Positions 28,018 through 37,375 of a DNA stretch of 64,000 nt are shown piece by piece. A program made the position numbers and the translations under genes. This DNA is from Massilia sp. Root418 (GTDB taxonomy: Bacteria; Pseudomonadota; Gammaproteobacteria; Burkholderiales; Burkholderiaceae_D): contig NZ_LMEC01000004.1 in assembly GCF_001425265.1 (NCBI RefSeq), positions 4,704-68,703 on the forward strand, written 5' to 3'. Position 1 is the first letter of the stretch; each line of letters starts with the position of its first letter. The notes under the pieces are model-generated. The model saw only the letters and a program-made list of their open reading frames with translations, was not told the origin of the DNA and made no database searches.

Positions 28018-28040
28018 ACCCCGGCCCGCGAGGCCGGGGT
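28018..28040 (+). terminator. GC-rich hairpin after the DUF4148 gene
   Basis: ACCCCGGCC (28018-28026) pairs perfectly with GGCCGGGGT (28032-28040) across a 5-base loop. There is no T-run, so it may be a Rho-aided terminator or an mRNA 3'-end stabiliser. It begins 26 bases after the stop. Confidence 0.5.
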
Positions 28041-28116
28041 CGCGCTCCGATTAAGTGGTATTCCTACCTCCATTGGGAGTATTCTTGTTTTACAAGAACA
28101 TTCCATGGAGATAGTT

Positions 28117-29715
28117 GTGAGCAACCTTTCATTCCGCCAGAAGCTGTGGATCCCCTTGATCTGCAGCCTGCTCTGTATCACCGCCATCTTCCTGCACGAC
28201 GCCATCCAGCTGCGCAACACCCGCATCGAGGAGCGCATGGCCGACCTGGCCAATCTTGACGACCTCGGCATCAGCGTCCTGAAACTGTACGGCGACAAGG
28301 CCCAGTCCGGCGCCATGAGCAAGGAAGACGCCCAGAAGCAAGCCATGGCCGTCATCAAGAGCATGCGCTATGGCAAAGACGGCTACCTGTCCATCACCAG
28401 CAATGCCGGCGTCACCATCATGCATCCCATCAAGCCCGAGAACGACGGCAAGAACATGATGGACTTCAAGGACCCCAAGGGCACCTATCTGTACCGCGAC
28501 ATCGTGGCCACCGCCAACAGCCCGGCCGGCACCGGCTTCGTGAAATACTGGTGGCCGCGCCCCGGCGCCAAGGAAGCCTCGCCCAAGCTCAGTCACGTGA
28601 TCGTCTACAAGCCCTGGGACTGGAACCTGATCACCGGCGTCTACATGGACGACATCGACGACGCCTTCCACGCCAACCTGCTGCGCTCGGGCGGCGTGCT
28701 GGTGCTGGTGTGCGCGCTGCTGGCCGGCATATTCAGCTACATCAACCGCAGCCTGCGGCACACCATCGGCGGCGAGCCGGAATACGCGGCCGAAGTGGCG
28801 GCGCGCATTGCCGGCGGCGACCTGAGCGGCGCCGTCACTACCGGCGCCGGCGACAACAGCAGCGTACTGTACGGCATGAAGGCCATGCAGGCCAGCCTGG
28901 CCGCCACCATCGGCGAGATCCGCCGCAGCGCCGACACCATCGCCACCGCCTCGTCCGAAATCGCCAGCGGCAATATGGACCTGTCGGCGCGCACCGAGTC
29001 GCAGGCCAGCTCGCTGGAAGAAACCGCCGCCTCGATGGAGCAGCTCACCACCACCGTCAGCCACAATGCGGACAACGCGGCCGAGGCCAACAAGCTGGCC
29101 AAGGCCGCCTCGGATGTGGCGCAGCAGGGCGGCACCGTGGTGTCGCAGGTGGTGCAGACCATGGACACCATCAACCAGTCGGCCACCCGCATCGTGGACA
29201 TCATCAGCGTCATCGACGGCATCGCCTTCCAGACCAACATCCTGGCGCTCAACGCGGCGGTGGAAGCGGCGCGCGCCGGCGAGCAGGGGCGCGGCTTCGC
29301 GGTGGTGGCGTCCGAAGTGCGCAACCTGGCGCAGCGCTCAGCCTCGGCGGCCAAGGAGATCAAAGGACTGATCAACGATTCGGTAGGCAGCATCGAGGCC
29401 GGCAGCGCGCTGGTGGCCAAGGCCGGCGCCACCATGGACGAAGTGGTGGGCAGCGTGGCCAAGGTGACGCACATCATGGGCGCCATCACCGCCGCCACCG
29501 GCGAGCAGAGCACCGGCATCGGCCACGTGAACCAGGCCATCACCGAGATGGATTCGGTCACCCAGCAGAACGCGGCGCTGGTCGAGCAGGCAGCGGCTGC
29601 GGCGGGCGCCATGCAGGAGCAGGCCGCCAACCTGGCCTCGCTGGTGTGCCGCTTCCGTCTGCACGCGCATGAAACGGGCGTGGCGAAAACGGCGGCTTAC
29701 GCGCTCGCGCGCTAA
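28117..29715 (+). CDS. Methyl-accepting chemotaxis protein with single Cache sensor
   Basis: A 532-residue chemoreceptor. After an N-terminal membrane segment, the periplasmic part has an sCache_2-type domain ([55 protein letters not shown]), common for small organic ligands. A second membrane segment, a HAMP-like linker and a long signalling coiled coil follow; its hairpin tip is [21 protein letters not shown] prefer GTG 28117 (GGAG 6 bases before); ATG 28105 is the alternative. A 7-bp palindrome TTCTTGT/ACAAGAA lies at 28082-28098. The stop codon and last residues lie in a dispersed repeat. Confidence 0.9.
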   Translation: MSNLSFRQKLWIPLICSLLCITAIFLHDAIQLRNTRIEERMADLANLDDLGISVLKLYGDKAQSGAMSKEDAQKQAMAVIKSMRYGKDGYLSITSNAGVTIMHPIKPENDGKNMMDFKDPKGTYLYRDIVATANSPAGTGFVKYWWPRPGAKEASPKLSHVIVYKPWDWNLITGVYMDDIDDAFHANLLRSGGVLVLVCALLAGIFSYINRSLRHTIGGEPEYAAEVAARIAGGDLSGAVTTGAGDNSSVLYGMKAMQASLAATIGEIRRSADTIATASSEIASGNMDLSARTESQASSLEETAASMEQLTTTVSHNADNAAEANKLAKAASDVAQQGGTVVSQVVQTMDTINQSATRIVDIISVIDGIAFQTNILALNAAVEAARAGEQGRGFAVVASEVRNLAQRSASAAKEIKGLINDSVGSIEAGSALVAKAGATMDEVVGSVAKVTHIMGAITAATGEQSTGIGHVNQAITEMDSVTQQNAALVEQAAAAAGAMQEQAANLASLVCRFRLHAHETGVAKTAAYALAR

Positions 29716-29783
29716 CCCGCCCTACGCGGCCGGCGCCGCCACGGAGCCCGTAGGGCGGGTTAGCGCAACGCGCGTAACCCGCC
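29691..29783. repeat. Inverted pair of a dispersed hairpin repeat in a convergent junction
   Basis: Copy one (29691-29726, ending CTAACCCGCCCTACG) and copy two (29749-29783, starting CGTAGGGCGGGTTAG and ending GTAACCCGCC) are inverted with respect to each other. Each copy can itself fold into a hairpin. The element supplies the chemoreceptor stop and the last residues of the LysR gene. Related copies lie at 38583-38680 and 51341-51371. Confidence 0.85.
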
Positions 29784-30674
29784 GGGCTCCGCAAACACCT
29801 CCCCCACGAAGTCCACGAACGCCTTCACCTTGGCGGCGCGCTGGTGCTTGCGCTGATACAGCACCGAGACATCCGGCCCGTCCGCCTGCCACTCCTGCAG
29901 CAGCGGCACCAGCGCCCCGCTGCGCAGCGGTTCGCGCAGCGACACCGACAGGTGCTGCACGATGCCCGCGCCCTGCGCCGCCGCCGCGATCAGCGCCTCC
30001 ACGTGGTCCATCGCCACCTTGCCCTGCGGCGTATGGCTGAACGCCTCGCCCCCCTGCTGGAAGCGCCAGGCGCGCACTTGGCGCGATTTCGGATACAGGA
30101 AATTCAGGCAGGGGAATTCTCCCAGCTGCTCCGGCGCCTGCGGCACGCCGTGGCGCGCGATGAAGGACGGCGCGGCGCAGGTCACGTATTGCGTGCGGCA
30201 CAGCGTGCGCGCCACCAGCTGCGAGTCCGGCAGCTCGCCGATGCGCAGCAGCACGTCCACGCCTTCCTCCACCATATCGATAAAGCGGTCGCCGGCAGTC
30301 ACCCTCAGGGTGATGTCCGGGTAGCGTTCCATGAAAAGCGGCAGCGCCGGCGCCACGTAGCGCCGCGCCAGGATGCCCGGCATGTCCACCCGCAGCACGC
30401 CGCGCGGCTGCTGCGCCGATTCCTGCAGGCTGTCCTCCAGTTCGCCCATCTCGGCCAGCAGCCGCTGCGCGTAGGCATGGCACTGGCGGCCCTCGCCGGT
30501 GAGCGACATGCTGCGCGTGGTGCGGTTCAGCAGCTTCACGCCGAAGTGCGCTTCCAGCGCGGCGACCTGGTTGGTGACGGAGGAGGTCGAGATGCCCAGC
30601 TTGTCCGCCGCGCGGCTGAAGCCCCCGCTTTCCACCACCGTGCAAAACACCTTCAGCGCATCCAGCCGGTCCAT
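29760..30674 (-). CDS. LysR-family transcriptional regulator
   Basis: A 304-residue LTTR. The N-terminal winged helix-turn-helix is VESGGFSRAADKLGISTSSV followed by TNQVAALEAHFGVKLLNRTT; the remainder is the substrate-binding effector domain. It is divergent from the quinone oxidoreductase gene at 30801, with 126 bases between, so that gene is the likely target. The last residues (GGLRALR) and stop are encoded by a dispersed repeat rather than by LTTR-type sequence. Confidence 0.93.
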   Translation of the reverse strand: MDRLDALKVFCTVVESGGFSRAADKLGISTSSVTNQVAALEAHFGVKLLNRTTRSMSLTGEGRQCHAYAQRLLAEMGELEDSLQESAQQPRGVLRVDMPGILARRYVAPALPLFMERYPDITLRVTAGDRFIDMVEEGVDVLLRIGELPDSQLVARTLCRTQYVTCAAPSFIARHGVPQAPEQLGEFPCLNFLYPKSRQVRAWRFQQGGEAFSHTPQGKVAMDHVEALIAAAAQGAGIVQHLSVSLREPLRSGALVPLLQEWQADGPDVSVLYQRKHQRAAKVKAFVDFVGEVFAEPGGLRALR

Positions 30675-30800
30675 GTCCGCTCCGTGTCATTGATCCCAGC
30701 CCCGATTGTCCACGATTTCGGGATACTGCATTATCCGCCGCCCCGTTTTTCCCCGCCCCGCTCCTGGCTACACTGGTTTCATCAACCACAGGAGGACATC

Positions 30801-31784
30801 ATGCAAGCAATGATCTCGAAACAGGCAGGCGCGCCGCTGGCGCTGGAAGACATCCCGATGCCGGCGGCCGGCCCCGGCCAGGTGCTGGTGCGCATTGCCG
30901 CCAGCGGCGTCAATCCGCTCGACCTGAAAATCGCGGCCGGCCAGGCCGGGCACGCGAAGATGCCCTTGCCGGCGGTGCTGGGTATCGACATGGCGGGCGT
31001 GGTGCAGACGGTGGGCGAGGGCGTGCAAGGCTTCCGGCCCGGCGACGAGGTGTTCGGCATGACCGGCGGCGTGGGCGGCGTGCAGGGCGCGCTGGCGCAG
31101 TACGCGGCGGTGGATGCGGACCTGCTGGCGCTTAAGCCGCGCAACGCCACGCTGCGCGAAGCGGCCGCGCTGCCGCTGGTGTTCATCACCGCCTGGGAAG
31201 GCCTGGTGGACCGGGCGCAGGTGCGGCCGGGGCAGAAGGTGCTGGTCCACGGCGGCGCGGGCGGCGTGGGCCATGTGGCGGTGCAGCTGGCGCGCGCCCT
31301 GGGCGCCGAGGTGTACGCCACCGGCAGCGCAGGCCAGCGCGCCGCCATCGAAGGCGGCGGCGCCACCTTCATCGACTACCGCACCGAGGCGGTGGCGGAC
31401 TACGTGCAGCAATACACCGGCGGCGAGGGTTTCGACGTGGTCTACGACACGGTGGGCGGCGCCACGCTGGACGCGTCCTTCGCCGCGGCGCGGCTGTACG
31501 GCGGCCACGTGGTGAGCTGCCTGGGCTGGGGCACGCATGCGCTGGCGCCGCTGTCCTTCCGCGCGGCCACCTATTCGGGCGTGTTCACCTTGCTGCCGCT
31601 GTTGTCGGGCAAGGGCCGCGCGCACCACGGGGCGATACTGCGGGAAGCGGCCAGGCTGGTGGAGGCGGGCAGCCTGCGCGTGCGGCTGGACCCGGCGCGC
31701 TATGCCCTGGCGGACGCCAACGCGGCCCATGCCGCGCTGTCCGGCGGCGCCGCGCGCGGCAAGGTGGTGATCGACGTGATCTAG
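30801..31784 (+). CDS. MDR-family NADPH:quinone oxidoreductase-like protein
   Basis: A 327-residue zinc-free medium-chain dehydrogenase/reductase. It has a GroES-like N-terminal domain (VLVRIAASGVNPLDLKIAAG, LGIDMAGVV) and a Rossmann domain with VLVHGGAGGVGHVAVQLAR for NADPH binding. No structural zinc Cys cluster is present. Such enzymes reduce quinones or activated alkenes. ATG 30801 has a strong GGAGG at 30791-30795. Its TAG shares the palindrome CTAG with the stop of the convergent lipoprotein gene. Confidence 0.9.
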   Translation: MQAMISKQAGAPLALEDIPMPAAGPGQVLVRIAASGVNPLDLKIAAGQAGHAKMPLPAVLGIDMAGVVQTVGEGVQGFRPGDEVFGMTGGVGGVQGALAQYAAVDADLLALKPRNATLREAAALPLVFITAWEGLVDRAQVRPGQKVLVHGGAGGVGHVAVQLARALGAEVYATGSAGQRAAIEGGGATFIDYRTEAVADYVQQYTGGEGFDVVYDTVGGATLDASFAAARLYGGHVVSCLGWGTHALAPLSFRAATYSGVFTLLPLLSGKGRAHHGAILREAARLVEAGSLRVRLDPARYALADANAAHAALSGGAARGKVVIDVI

Positions 31785-32245
31785 TTGGCGGGCGCCGGGG
31801 CCGGCGCTGCCGGCGGGGCAGCAGGTCCGGCTGCCGGCGCTGCCGCCGGTGCCGCCGCCGGTTCGAACACCAGCTTGTCGTCCACCAGCTTGAATTCGCC
31901 CACCTTGGTGCCGGTGGCGGGGCCGGCCTGGCTCACCAGCGCGCAGGTCTGGGTTTCCACTTGCCACACCTGGTCGCCCGACCGCAGGCTCCAGAAATTG
32001 TCGGGCGACGCGAACACTTCCACGTCCACCTCATCCACCGCCATCTCGCCCAGCGCAATCTGGCGCTGGCAGTCCGGCATGCGGGTGGCCATCAGCGTCA
32101 CGCGCGCGCTGTCGCTCCAGAAGTAATCCTGCTGCCTGCGCAGCGACAGCGTGTGGTTGTTGGTGCTGTCGACGTAATAGGTGGCGCTGTCCCTGGCGCA
32201 GCCGGTCAGCAGCAAGGGGAGCATGGCGATCAGGAGCTTGCGCAT
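31781..32245 (-). CDS. Small lipoprotein of unknown function
   Basis: A 154-residue protein with a type II signal ending in the lipobox LLTGC (MRKLLIAMLPLLLTGCARDS). The mature region is compact and followed by an Ala/Pro-rich tail (about 35 residues of A, P and G). I recognise no family. It probably sits in the outer or inner membrane facing the periplasm. The start at 32245 is the ATG that gives an intact signal; an upstream in-frame ATG would bury the signal. Confidence 0.72.
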   Translation of the reverse strand: MRKLLIAMLPLLLTGCARDSATYYVDSTNNHTLSLRRQQDYFWSDSARVTLMATRMPDCQRQIALGEMAVDEVDVEVFASPDNFWSLRSGDQVWQVETQTCALVSQAGPATGTKVGEFKLVDDKLVFEPAAAPAAAPAAGPAAPPAAPAPAPAN

Positions 32246-32379
32246 GGCATGTCTTTCTATGGAGGTGAAACTATTATAGCGGCGCCCATGCGCGCCCGCA
32301 CTATTGGCAAGCAGGCAATGAAATGGCATGATGATCGGCTACACTTGTGTATTCCCAGGCAACCACGATCGAACGCATC

Positions 32380-35300
32380 ATGACCGGTATCTCCGCCCAA
32401 GACGATAGCAGTTTCCGCCGCATCCTCGCGCGCAACATCACCATGCCGCTGGTGGCCGGCGTGGTCAACGTGGGCGTGTTCGCCGGCATCCTGGTCTATT
32501 TGCTGAGCGTGCTGACCTGGGTCGAGCACTCCGAACGCGTGATCGGCAGCGCCAACGAAACCGCCAAGCTGATGGTGGACCAGGAATCGGGACTGCGCGG
32601 CTTCGCGCTCACCGGCGACGAGACCTTCCTCGCCTCCTACAAGCTGGCCAGGCCGAAGATGGACACCGGCCTGGCCCTGCTGCGCGAACTGGTGGCCGAC
32701 AATCCGGTGCAGGTGACCCGCGTGCGCAACATCGAGGCCCAGCAGCGGCAATGGGACGGCTTCGCCCAGGGCGTGATCGACCTGCGCCGCAACGGCGGCG
32801 ACTACCTGGAGCCGATCAGGGCCGGGCGCGGCAAGCTGGAATTCGATGAAGTGCGCAATCTGTTCCAGCTCTTCGTCACCAGCGAGCAGCGCCTGCTGGC
32901 CGAGCGCCGCGCGCATGCGCGCTCGGTGACGCGGATTGCCATCACCGCCTTCGTGCTCGCCAGCCTGGTGGTGAGCGGCCTGCTGGCCATGTTCGGCCGG
33001 CGCGACATGCGCAAGCTGTCCGATACCTACGGCAAGGCCCTGCAGGAGCAGACCGCGCACGCCGAGCGCCTGCAGGCGCAGGCCTGGCTGCGCACCGGGC
33101 AGACCCAGCTTGCCGAGCAGGGCATAGGCCAGATGGCGCTGCCGCAGCTGTCCGCCGCGCTGCTGCAGTTCCTGTCGCACTACGTGGGCGTGGCGGCGGC
33201 CGCGCTCTACGTGCGCGACCAGGACGGCAGCCTGCAACGCACGGCAAGCTACGGCTACGGCCGGGAGCAAGAGGATTACGGCGCCGTGCTGGCGCCCGGC
33301 GAAGGCTTGCCCTGGCAGGCCGTGCAGCTCCGCCGCGTGATCCAGCTCGACGAGCTGCCGGAGGATTACCTGAAGATCAGCAGCGGCATGGGCGCCGCGC
33401 CGCCGCGCCACCTGCTGTTGGCACCGGTCAGCAGTGACGGCGTGGTCAACGGCGTGGTGGAGCTGGCCTTCCTGCAGCCGGTCAGCGAGCGCCAGCTGGA
33501 ATTCATCAAGCTGGTGAGCGGCAATATCGGCACCGCCATCGAGGCCACGCTGGCGCGCCAGCGCATCGCCGAGGTGCTGGCCGAAACGCAGCAGCTGAAC
33601 GAGGAACTGCAGGTGCAGCAGGAGGAACTGCGCACCGCCAACGAGGAACTGGAAGAGCAGTCGCGCGTGCTGGAAGAGTCGCAGGCCAGCCTGGAAAACC
33701 AGAAGGCCGAACTGGAGCAGACCAACGAGCAGCTGTCCGAGCAGGCGCTGGTGCTGGACCAGAAGAACGAGGCGCTGGGCGAGGCCCAGCAGCAGCTGGA
33801 GGAACGCGCGCTGGACCTGGAGCGGGCCAGCCAGTACAAGTCGCAGTTCCTGGCCAATATGTCGCACGAACTGCGCACGCCGCTCAACAGCTCGCTGATC
33901 CTGGCCAAGCTGCTGTCGGAGAACGCGCAGGGCAACCTGGACGAGGAACAGGTGCGCTTCGCGCAGACCATCTACTCGGCCGGCAACGACCTGCTCAACC
34001 TGATCAACGACATCCTCGACATCTCCAAGGTGGAGGCGGGCAAGCTGGAGCTGGCGCCGGAGGACCTGAGCGTGCAGCAGGTGGTGCGCGGCCTGGGCCA
34101 GGTGTTCGAACCGCTGGCGCAGCAGAAGCACCTGCAGTTCACGGTGGAGGTGGCGCCCGATGTGCCGCAGACCATCTACACCGACCGCCAGCGCCTGGAG
34201 CAGATCCTGAAAAACCTGCTGTCCAACGCCATCAAGTTCACCGAGGCGGGACGCATCGCCCTGCGGGTGTGGGCCGATCCGTCCGGGCAGCTCAGCTTTG
34301 CCGTCAGCGATTCCGGCATCGGCATCCGTCCCGACCAGCACGAAACCATCTTCGGCGCCTTCCAGCAGGCCGACGGCACCACCAGCCGCCGCTACGGCGG
34401 CACCGGCCTGGGGCTGTCCATCTCGCGCGACCTGGCGCGCCTGCTGGGCGGCACCATTGAGCTGAGCAGCCAGCTGGGCAAGGGCAGCACCTTCACGCTC
34501 GTGCTGCCCGCGCAATGGGCCGCGCCCGCGCACGGCGCCGGCGTGGTCACCCCCGTCCAGCCGTCCGCCGCAGCGCAGCCTGCCAGCGCAGTCCCGCCTG
34601 CCGCGGCCCAGAAAGCCCAAGCCCCGGCCCAGGCCCCGGCCGTAGCCCCTGACGACGCCCCGCCACCCGTGCCGCGCCCCTTCGACGACGACCGCGACAT
34701 GGCGCCGCCGCCCGAACGCATCGTGCTGGTGGTGGAAGACGAACCGGCCTTTGCCCGCATCCTGTACGACCTGGCGCACGAAATGGGCTACCGCTGCGTG
34801 GTGGCCTTCGCCGCCGACGAAGGCCTGCAGCTGGCCGAGCAGTACCGTCCCGACGCCATCCTGCTCGACATCCGCCTGCCCGACCGTTCCGGCCTGTCCG
34901 TGCTGCAGCTGCTGAAGGACAACCCGAACACCCGCCACATCCCCGTGCACGTGGTGTCCGCCTCCGAGAACGCCGAGGCCGCGCTGCACATGGGCGCCAT
35001 CGGCTTTGCGCTGAAACCGGCCACGCGCGAGCAGCTGGAAGAGGTGTTCCACAAGCTGGAAAACAAGTTCACCCAGAAGATCAAGCGCCTGCTGCTGGTA
35101 GAGGACGACGCCCGCCAGCGCGACAGCGTGGTGGCCCTGATCTCCGACGACGACATCGACATCACCGCCGTCGAATCCGGCGAGGAAGCGCTGGCGCTGC
35201 TGCGCACCACCATCTTCGACTGCATGATCATCGACCTGAAGCTGCCCGACATGCAGGGCAACGAGCTGCTGCAGCGCATGGCGCAGGAGGAGATCGCCTC

Positions 35301-35886
35301 CTTCCCGCCGGTGATCGTGTACACCGGCCGCAACCTCACGCGCGCCGAGGAAGCGGACCTGCACAAATACTCGCGCTCCATCATCATCAAGGGCGCCCGT
35401 TCGCCCGAGCGCCTGCTGGACGAAGTGACGCTGTTCCTGCACAAGGTGGAGTCGCAGCTCTCCAGCGAACGCCAGACCATGCTGAAGACCGTGCGCAGCC
35501 GCGACCGCGTGTTCGAGGGCCGCCGCATCCTGCTGGTGGACGACGACGTGCGCAACATCTTCGCCCTCACCAGCGCGCTGGAGCAGAAGGGCGCCACGGT
35601 GGAAATCGGCCGCAACGGCCAGGAGGCGATCGACAAGCTGGACGCGGTGCCCGACATCGACCTGGTGCTGATGGATGTGATGATGCCGGTGATGGACGGC
35701 CTGGAGGCCACGCGCCGCATCCGCGCCGACGGCCGCTTCGGCCGCCTGCCCATCATCGCGATTACCGCCAAGGCCATGAAGGACGACCAGGAACAGTGCC
35801 TGGCGGCCGGCGCCAACGACTACCTGGCCAAGCCGATCGACCTGTCCCGCCTGTACTCGCTGCTGCGGGTCTGGATGCAGCCATGA
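32380..35886 (+). CDS. Hybrid sensor histidine kinase with CHASE3, GAF and three receiver domains
   Basis: About 1168 residues. Two membrane helices flank a CHASE3-like periplasmic domain (ETAKLMVDQESGLRGFALTG). A GAF-type domain follows, then a Glu/Gln-rich coiled coil (about 410-490), HisKA (SHELRTPLNS) and HATPase_c (N-box NLLSNAIKFTE, G boxes DSGIGI and GGTGLGLSI). A Pro/Ala linker leads to three receivers: VVEDEPAFARIL/LLDIRLPD, LVEDDARQRDS/IIDLKLPD and LVDDDVRNIFAL/LMDVMMPVMDG. Start 32380 (MTGISAQ) is preferred; GTG 32347 is possible. It begins a four-gene sensory operon with cheR, cheB and a receiver-kinase. Confidence 0.93.
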   Translation: MTGISAQDDSSFRRILARNITMPLVAGVVNVGVFAGILVYLLSVLTWVEHSERVIGSANETAKLMVDQESGLRGFALTGDETFLASYKLARPKMDTGLALLRELVADNPVQVTRVRNIEAQQRQWDGFAQGVIDLRRNGGDYLEPIRAGRGKLEFDEVRNLFQLFVTSEQRLLAERRAHARSVTRIAITAFVLASLVVSGLLAMFGRRDMRKLSDTYGKALQEQTAHAERLQAQAWLRTGQTQLAEQGIGQMALPQLSAALLQFLSHYVGVAAAALYVRDQDGSLQRTASYGYGREQEDYGAVLAPGEGLPWQAVQLRRVIQLDELPEDYLKISSGMGAAPPRHLLLAPVSSDGVVNGVVELAFLQPVSERQLEFIKLVSGNIGTAIEATLARQRIAEVLAETQQLNEELQVQQEELRTANEELEEQSRVLEESQASLENQKAELEQTNEQLSEQALVLDQKNEALGEAQQQLEERALDLERASQYKSQFLANMSHELRTPLNSSLILAKLLSENAQGNLDEEQVRFAQTIYSAGNDLLNLINDILDISKVEAGKLELAPEDLSVQQVVRGLGQVFEPLAQQKHLQFTVEVAPDVPQTIYTDRQRLEQILKNLLSNAIKFTEAGRIALRVWADPSGQLSFAVSDSGIGIRPDQHETIFGAFQQADGTTSRRYGGTGLGLSISRDLARLLGGTIELSSQLGKGSTFTLVLPAQWAAPAHGAGVVTPVQPSAAAQPASAVPPAAAQKAQAPAQAPAVAPDDAPPPVPRPFDDDRDMAPPPERIVLVVEDEPAFARILYDLAHEMGYRCVVAFAADEGLQLAEQYRPDAILLDIRLPDRSGLSVLQLLKDNPNTRHIPVHVVSASENAEAALHMGAIGFALKPATREQLEEVFHKLENKFTQKIKRLLLVEDDARQRDSVVALISDDDIDITAVESGEEALALLRTTIFDCMIIDLKLPDMQGNELLQRMAQEEIASFPPVIVYTGRNLTRAEEADLHKYSRSIIIKGARSPERLLDEVTLFLHKVESQLSSERQTMLKTVRSRDRVFEGRRILLVDDDVRNIFALTSALEQKGATVEIGRNGQEAIDKLDAVPDIDLVLMDVMMPVMDGLEATRRIRADGRFGRLPIIAITAKAMKDDQEQCLAAGANDYLAKPIDLSRLYSLLRVWMQP

Positions 35887-36743
35887 GCCAGCATCCGCAT
35901 GGGCAGCCGCCGCACCCGCCGCACCAGCGCAGCAGCATCGACATCGAGCTGAGCATGCTGATGGAGGCCATCTACCAGAAGTACAGCTACGACTTCCGCG
36001 ACTACACCGGCGCCTCGCAGAAGCGCCGCGTGCTGCACGCCATGGGCGAAATGCGCTGCGACACCATCTCGGTGCTGCAGTCGCGCGTGCTGCACGACCC
36101 GGCCGCCTTCACGCAGCTGCTGCAGTTCCTCACCATCCCGGTCACGGAAATGTTCCGCGACCCCAGCTACTACGCCGCGCTGCGCGAGCACGTGACGCCG
36201 GTGCTGTCCACCTACCCCTCGCTGAAGATCTGGGTGGCCGGCTGCAGCACCGGCGAGGAAGTGTATTCGATCGCCATCCTGCTGAAGGAGGAGGGCCTGC
36301 TCGAACGCAGCATCATCTACGCCACCGACATCAATCCGCAGTCGCTGGAGAAGGCCAAGAAGGGCGTGGTGCCGCTGGACGCCATGCGCGACTACACCGC
36401 CAACTACCAGGCCGCCGGCGGCAAGCGCGCCTTCTCGGACTACTACACGGCCGCCTACAACGCCGCCCTGTTCGACCGCTCGCTGATCGAGAACGTCACC
36501 TTCGCCGACCACAGCCTGGCCACCGACAGCGTGTTCGCCGAGACGCACTTCATCAGCTGCCGCAACGTGATGATCTACTTCAAGAAGAAGCTGCAGGAGC
36601 GCGCCTTCGGGCTGTTCCACGAATCGCTGTGCCACCGCGGCTTCCTCGGCCTGGGCAGCAAGGAGAGCATCGACTTCTCCGCCTACGGCCCGCGCTTCGA
36701 GCCCATCGTGAAGCGCGAGCGCCTGTTCAGGAAGCTGTCGTGA
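35883..36743 (+). CDS. CheR-type protein-glutamate methyltransferase
   Basis: A 286-residue SAM-dependent methyltransferase that would methylate chemoreceptor or kinase-associated glutamates. The N-terminal CheR helical domain (YSYDFRDYTGASQKRRV) is followed by the SAM fold: LKIWVAGCSTGEEVYSIAIL, YATDINPQSLEKAKKG and ISCRNVMIYFKKKLQ. It is preceded by a His/Pro/Gln-rich N-terminus (HPHGQPPHPPHQ). It overlaps the hybrid-kinase stop by ATGA and the next gene by GTGA. CheR placed beside hybrid kinases suggests a dedicated, non-flagellar Che-like pathway. Confidence 0.93.
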   Translation: MSQHPHGQPPHPPHQRSSIDIELSMLMEAIYQKYSYDFRDYTGASQKRRVLHAMGEMRCDTISVLQSRVLHDPAAFTQLLQFLTIPVTEMFRDPSYYAALREHVTPVLSTYPSLKIWVAGCSTGEEVYSIAILLKEEGLLERSIIYATDINPQSLEKAKKGVVPLDAMRDYTANYQAAGGKRAFSDYYTAAYNAALFDRSLIENVTFADHSLATDSVFAETHFISCRNVMIYFKKKLQERAFGLFHESLCHRGFLGLGSKESIDFSAYGPRFEPIVKRERLFRKLS

Positions 36744-37375
36744 CTGCGCCGCCAAACGTTCCGTCCAGCGCTCCCTACAGCGCGCTGCTGCAAGGCCGCG
36801 TGTTCGAAGCCGTGGTGATCGGCGCCTCGGCCGGCGGCGTGGCCGCGCTGCTGGAGATCCTGCCCGGCCTGCCGGCCGGCGCGCCGCTGCCCATCGTGGT
36901 GGTGGTGCACATGATGCAGGGCCGTCACAGCCAGCTGGCCGAAGTGTTCGCGCAGCGCATGGCCATGGCGGTGCTGGAAGCGGAGGACAAGCAGCCGCTG
37001 GCGGCGGGCACGGTCTACTTTGCGCCGTCCGGCTATCACTTGTCGGTAGAATCGGACCATTGCTTCTCGCTGAGCTGCGAGGCGCCGCACAATTTCTCGC
37101 GGCCCGCGATCGACTTCATCATGGCATCGGCGGCGGACGTGTACGGCCCCGCGCTGGCGGGCATCCTGCTCACCGGCGCCAACCACGACGGCGCGGCCGG
37201 CCTGGCCGCCATTGGCGAAGCGGGCGGCCTGACCGTGGTGCAGGACCCTGCCGAAGCGCAAGTGGACGTGATGCCGCGCGCCGCCATCCGGCAGCGCGCA
37301 CCGGACCTGGTACTGCCGCTGCGGGAAATCCGCGGCCTGCTGGCGATGTTGGAACAAAAATTGGAGAGGAGCTGA
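36740..37375 (+). CDS. Stand-alone CheB methylesterase (no receiver domain)
   Basis: A 211-residue catalytic CheB domain. VVIGASAGGVAALLEILPGL has the nucleophile Ser, VVVVHMMQGRHSQLAEVF the His, and LTGANHDGAAGLAAI the Asp of the triad. There is no N-terminal receiver, so its activity would be set by partners such as the receivers of the flanking kinases. GTG 36740 overlaps the cheR TGA. Its TGA overlaps the ATG of the next gene. Confidence 0.92.
   Translation: MTAPPNVPSSAPYSALLQGRVFEAVVIGASAGGVAALLEILPGLPAGAPLPIVVVVHMMQGRHSQLAEVFAQRMAMAVLEAEDKQPLAAGTVYFAPSGYHLSVESDHCFSLSCEAPHNFSRPAIDFIMASAADVYGPALAGILLTGANHDGAAGLAAIGEAGGLTVVQDPAEAQVDVMPRAAIRQRAPDLVLPLREIRGLLAMLEQKLERS

Noticed and set aside
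32257..35442. A 1061-codon reverse-strand open frame over the hybrid kinase
   Set aside because: Low-complexity His/Gln/Leu/Arg composition; the forward frame has HisKA, HATPase and receiver motifs.
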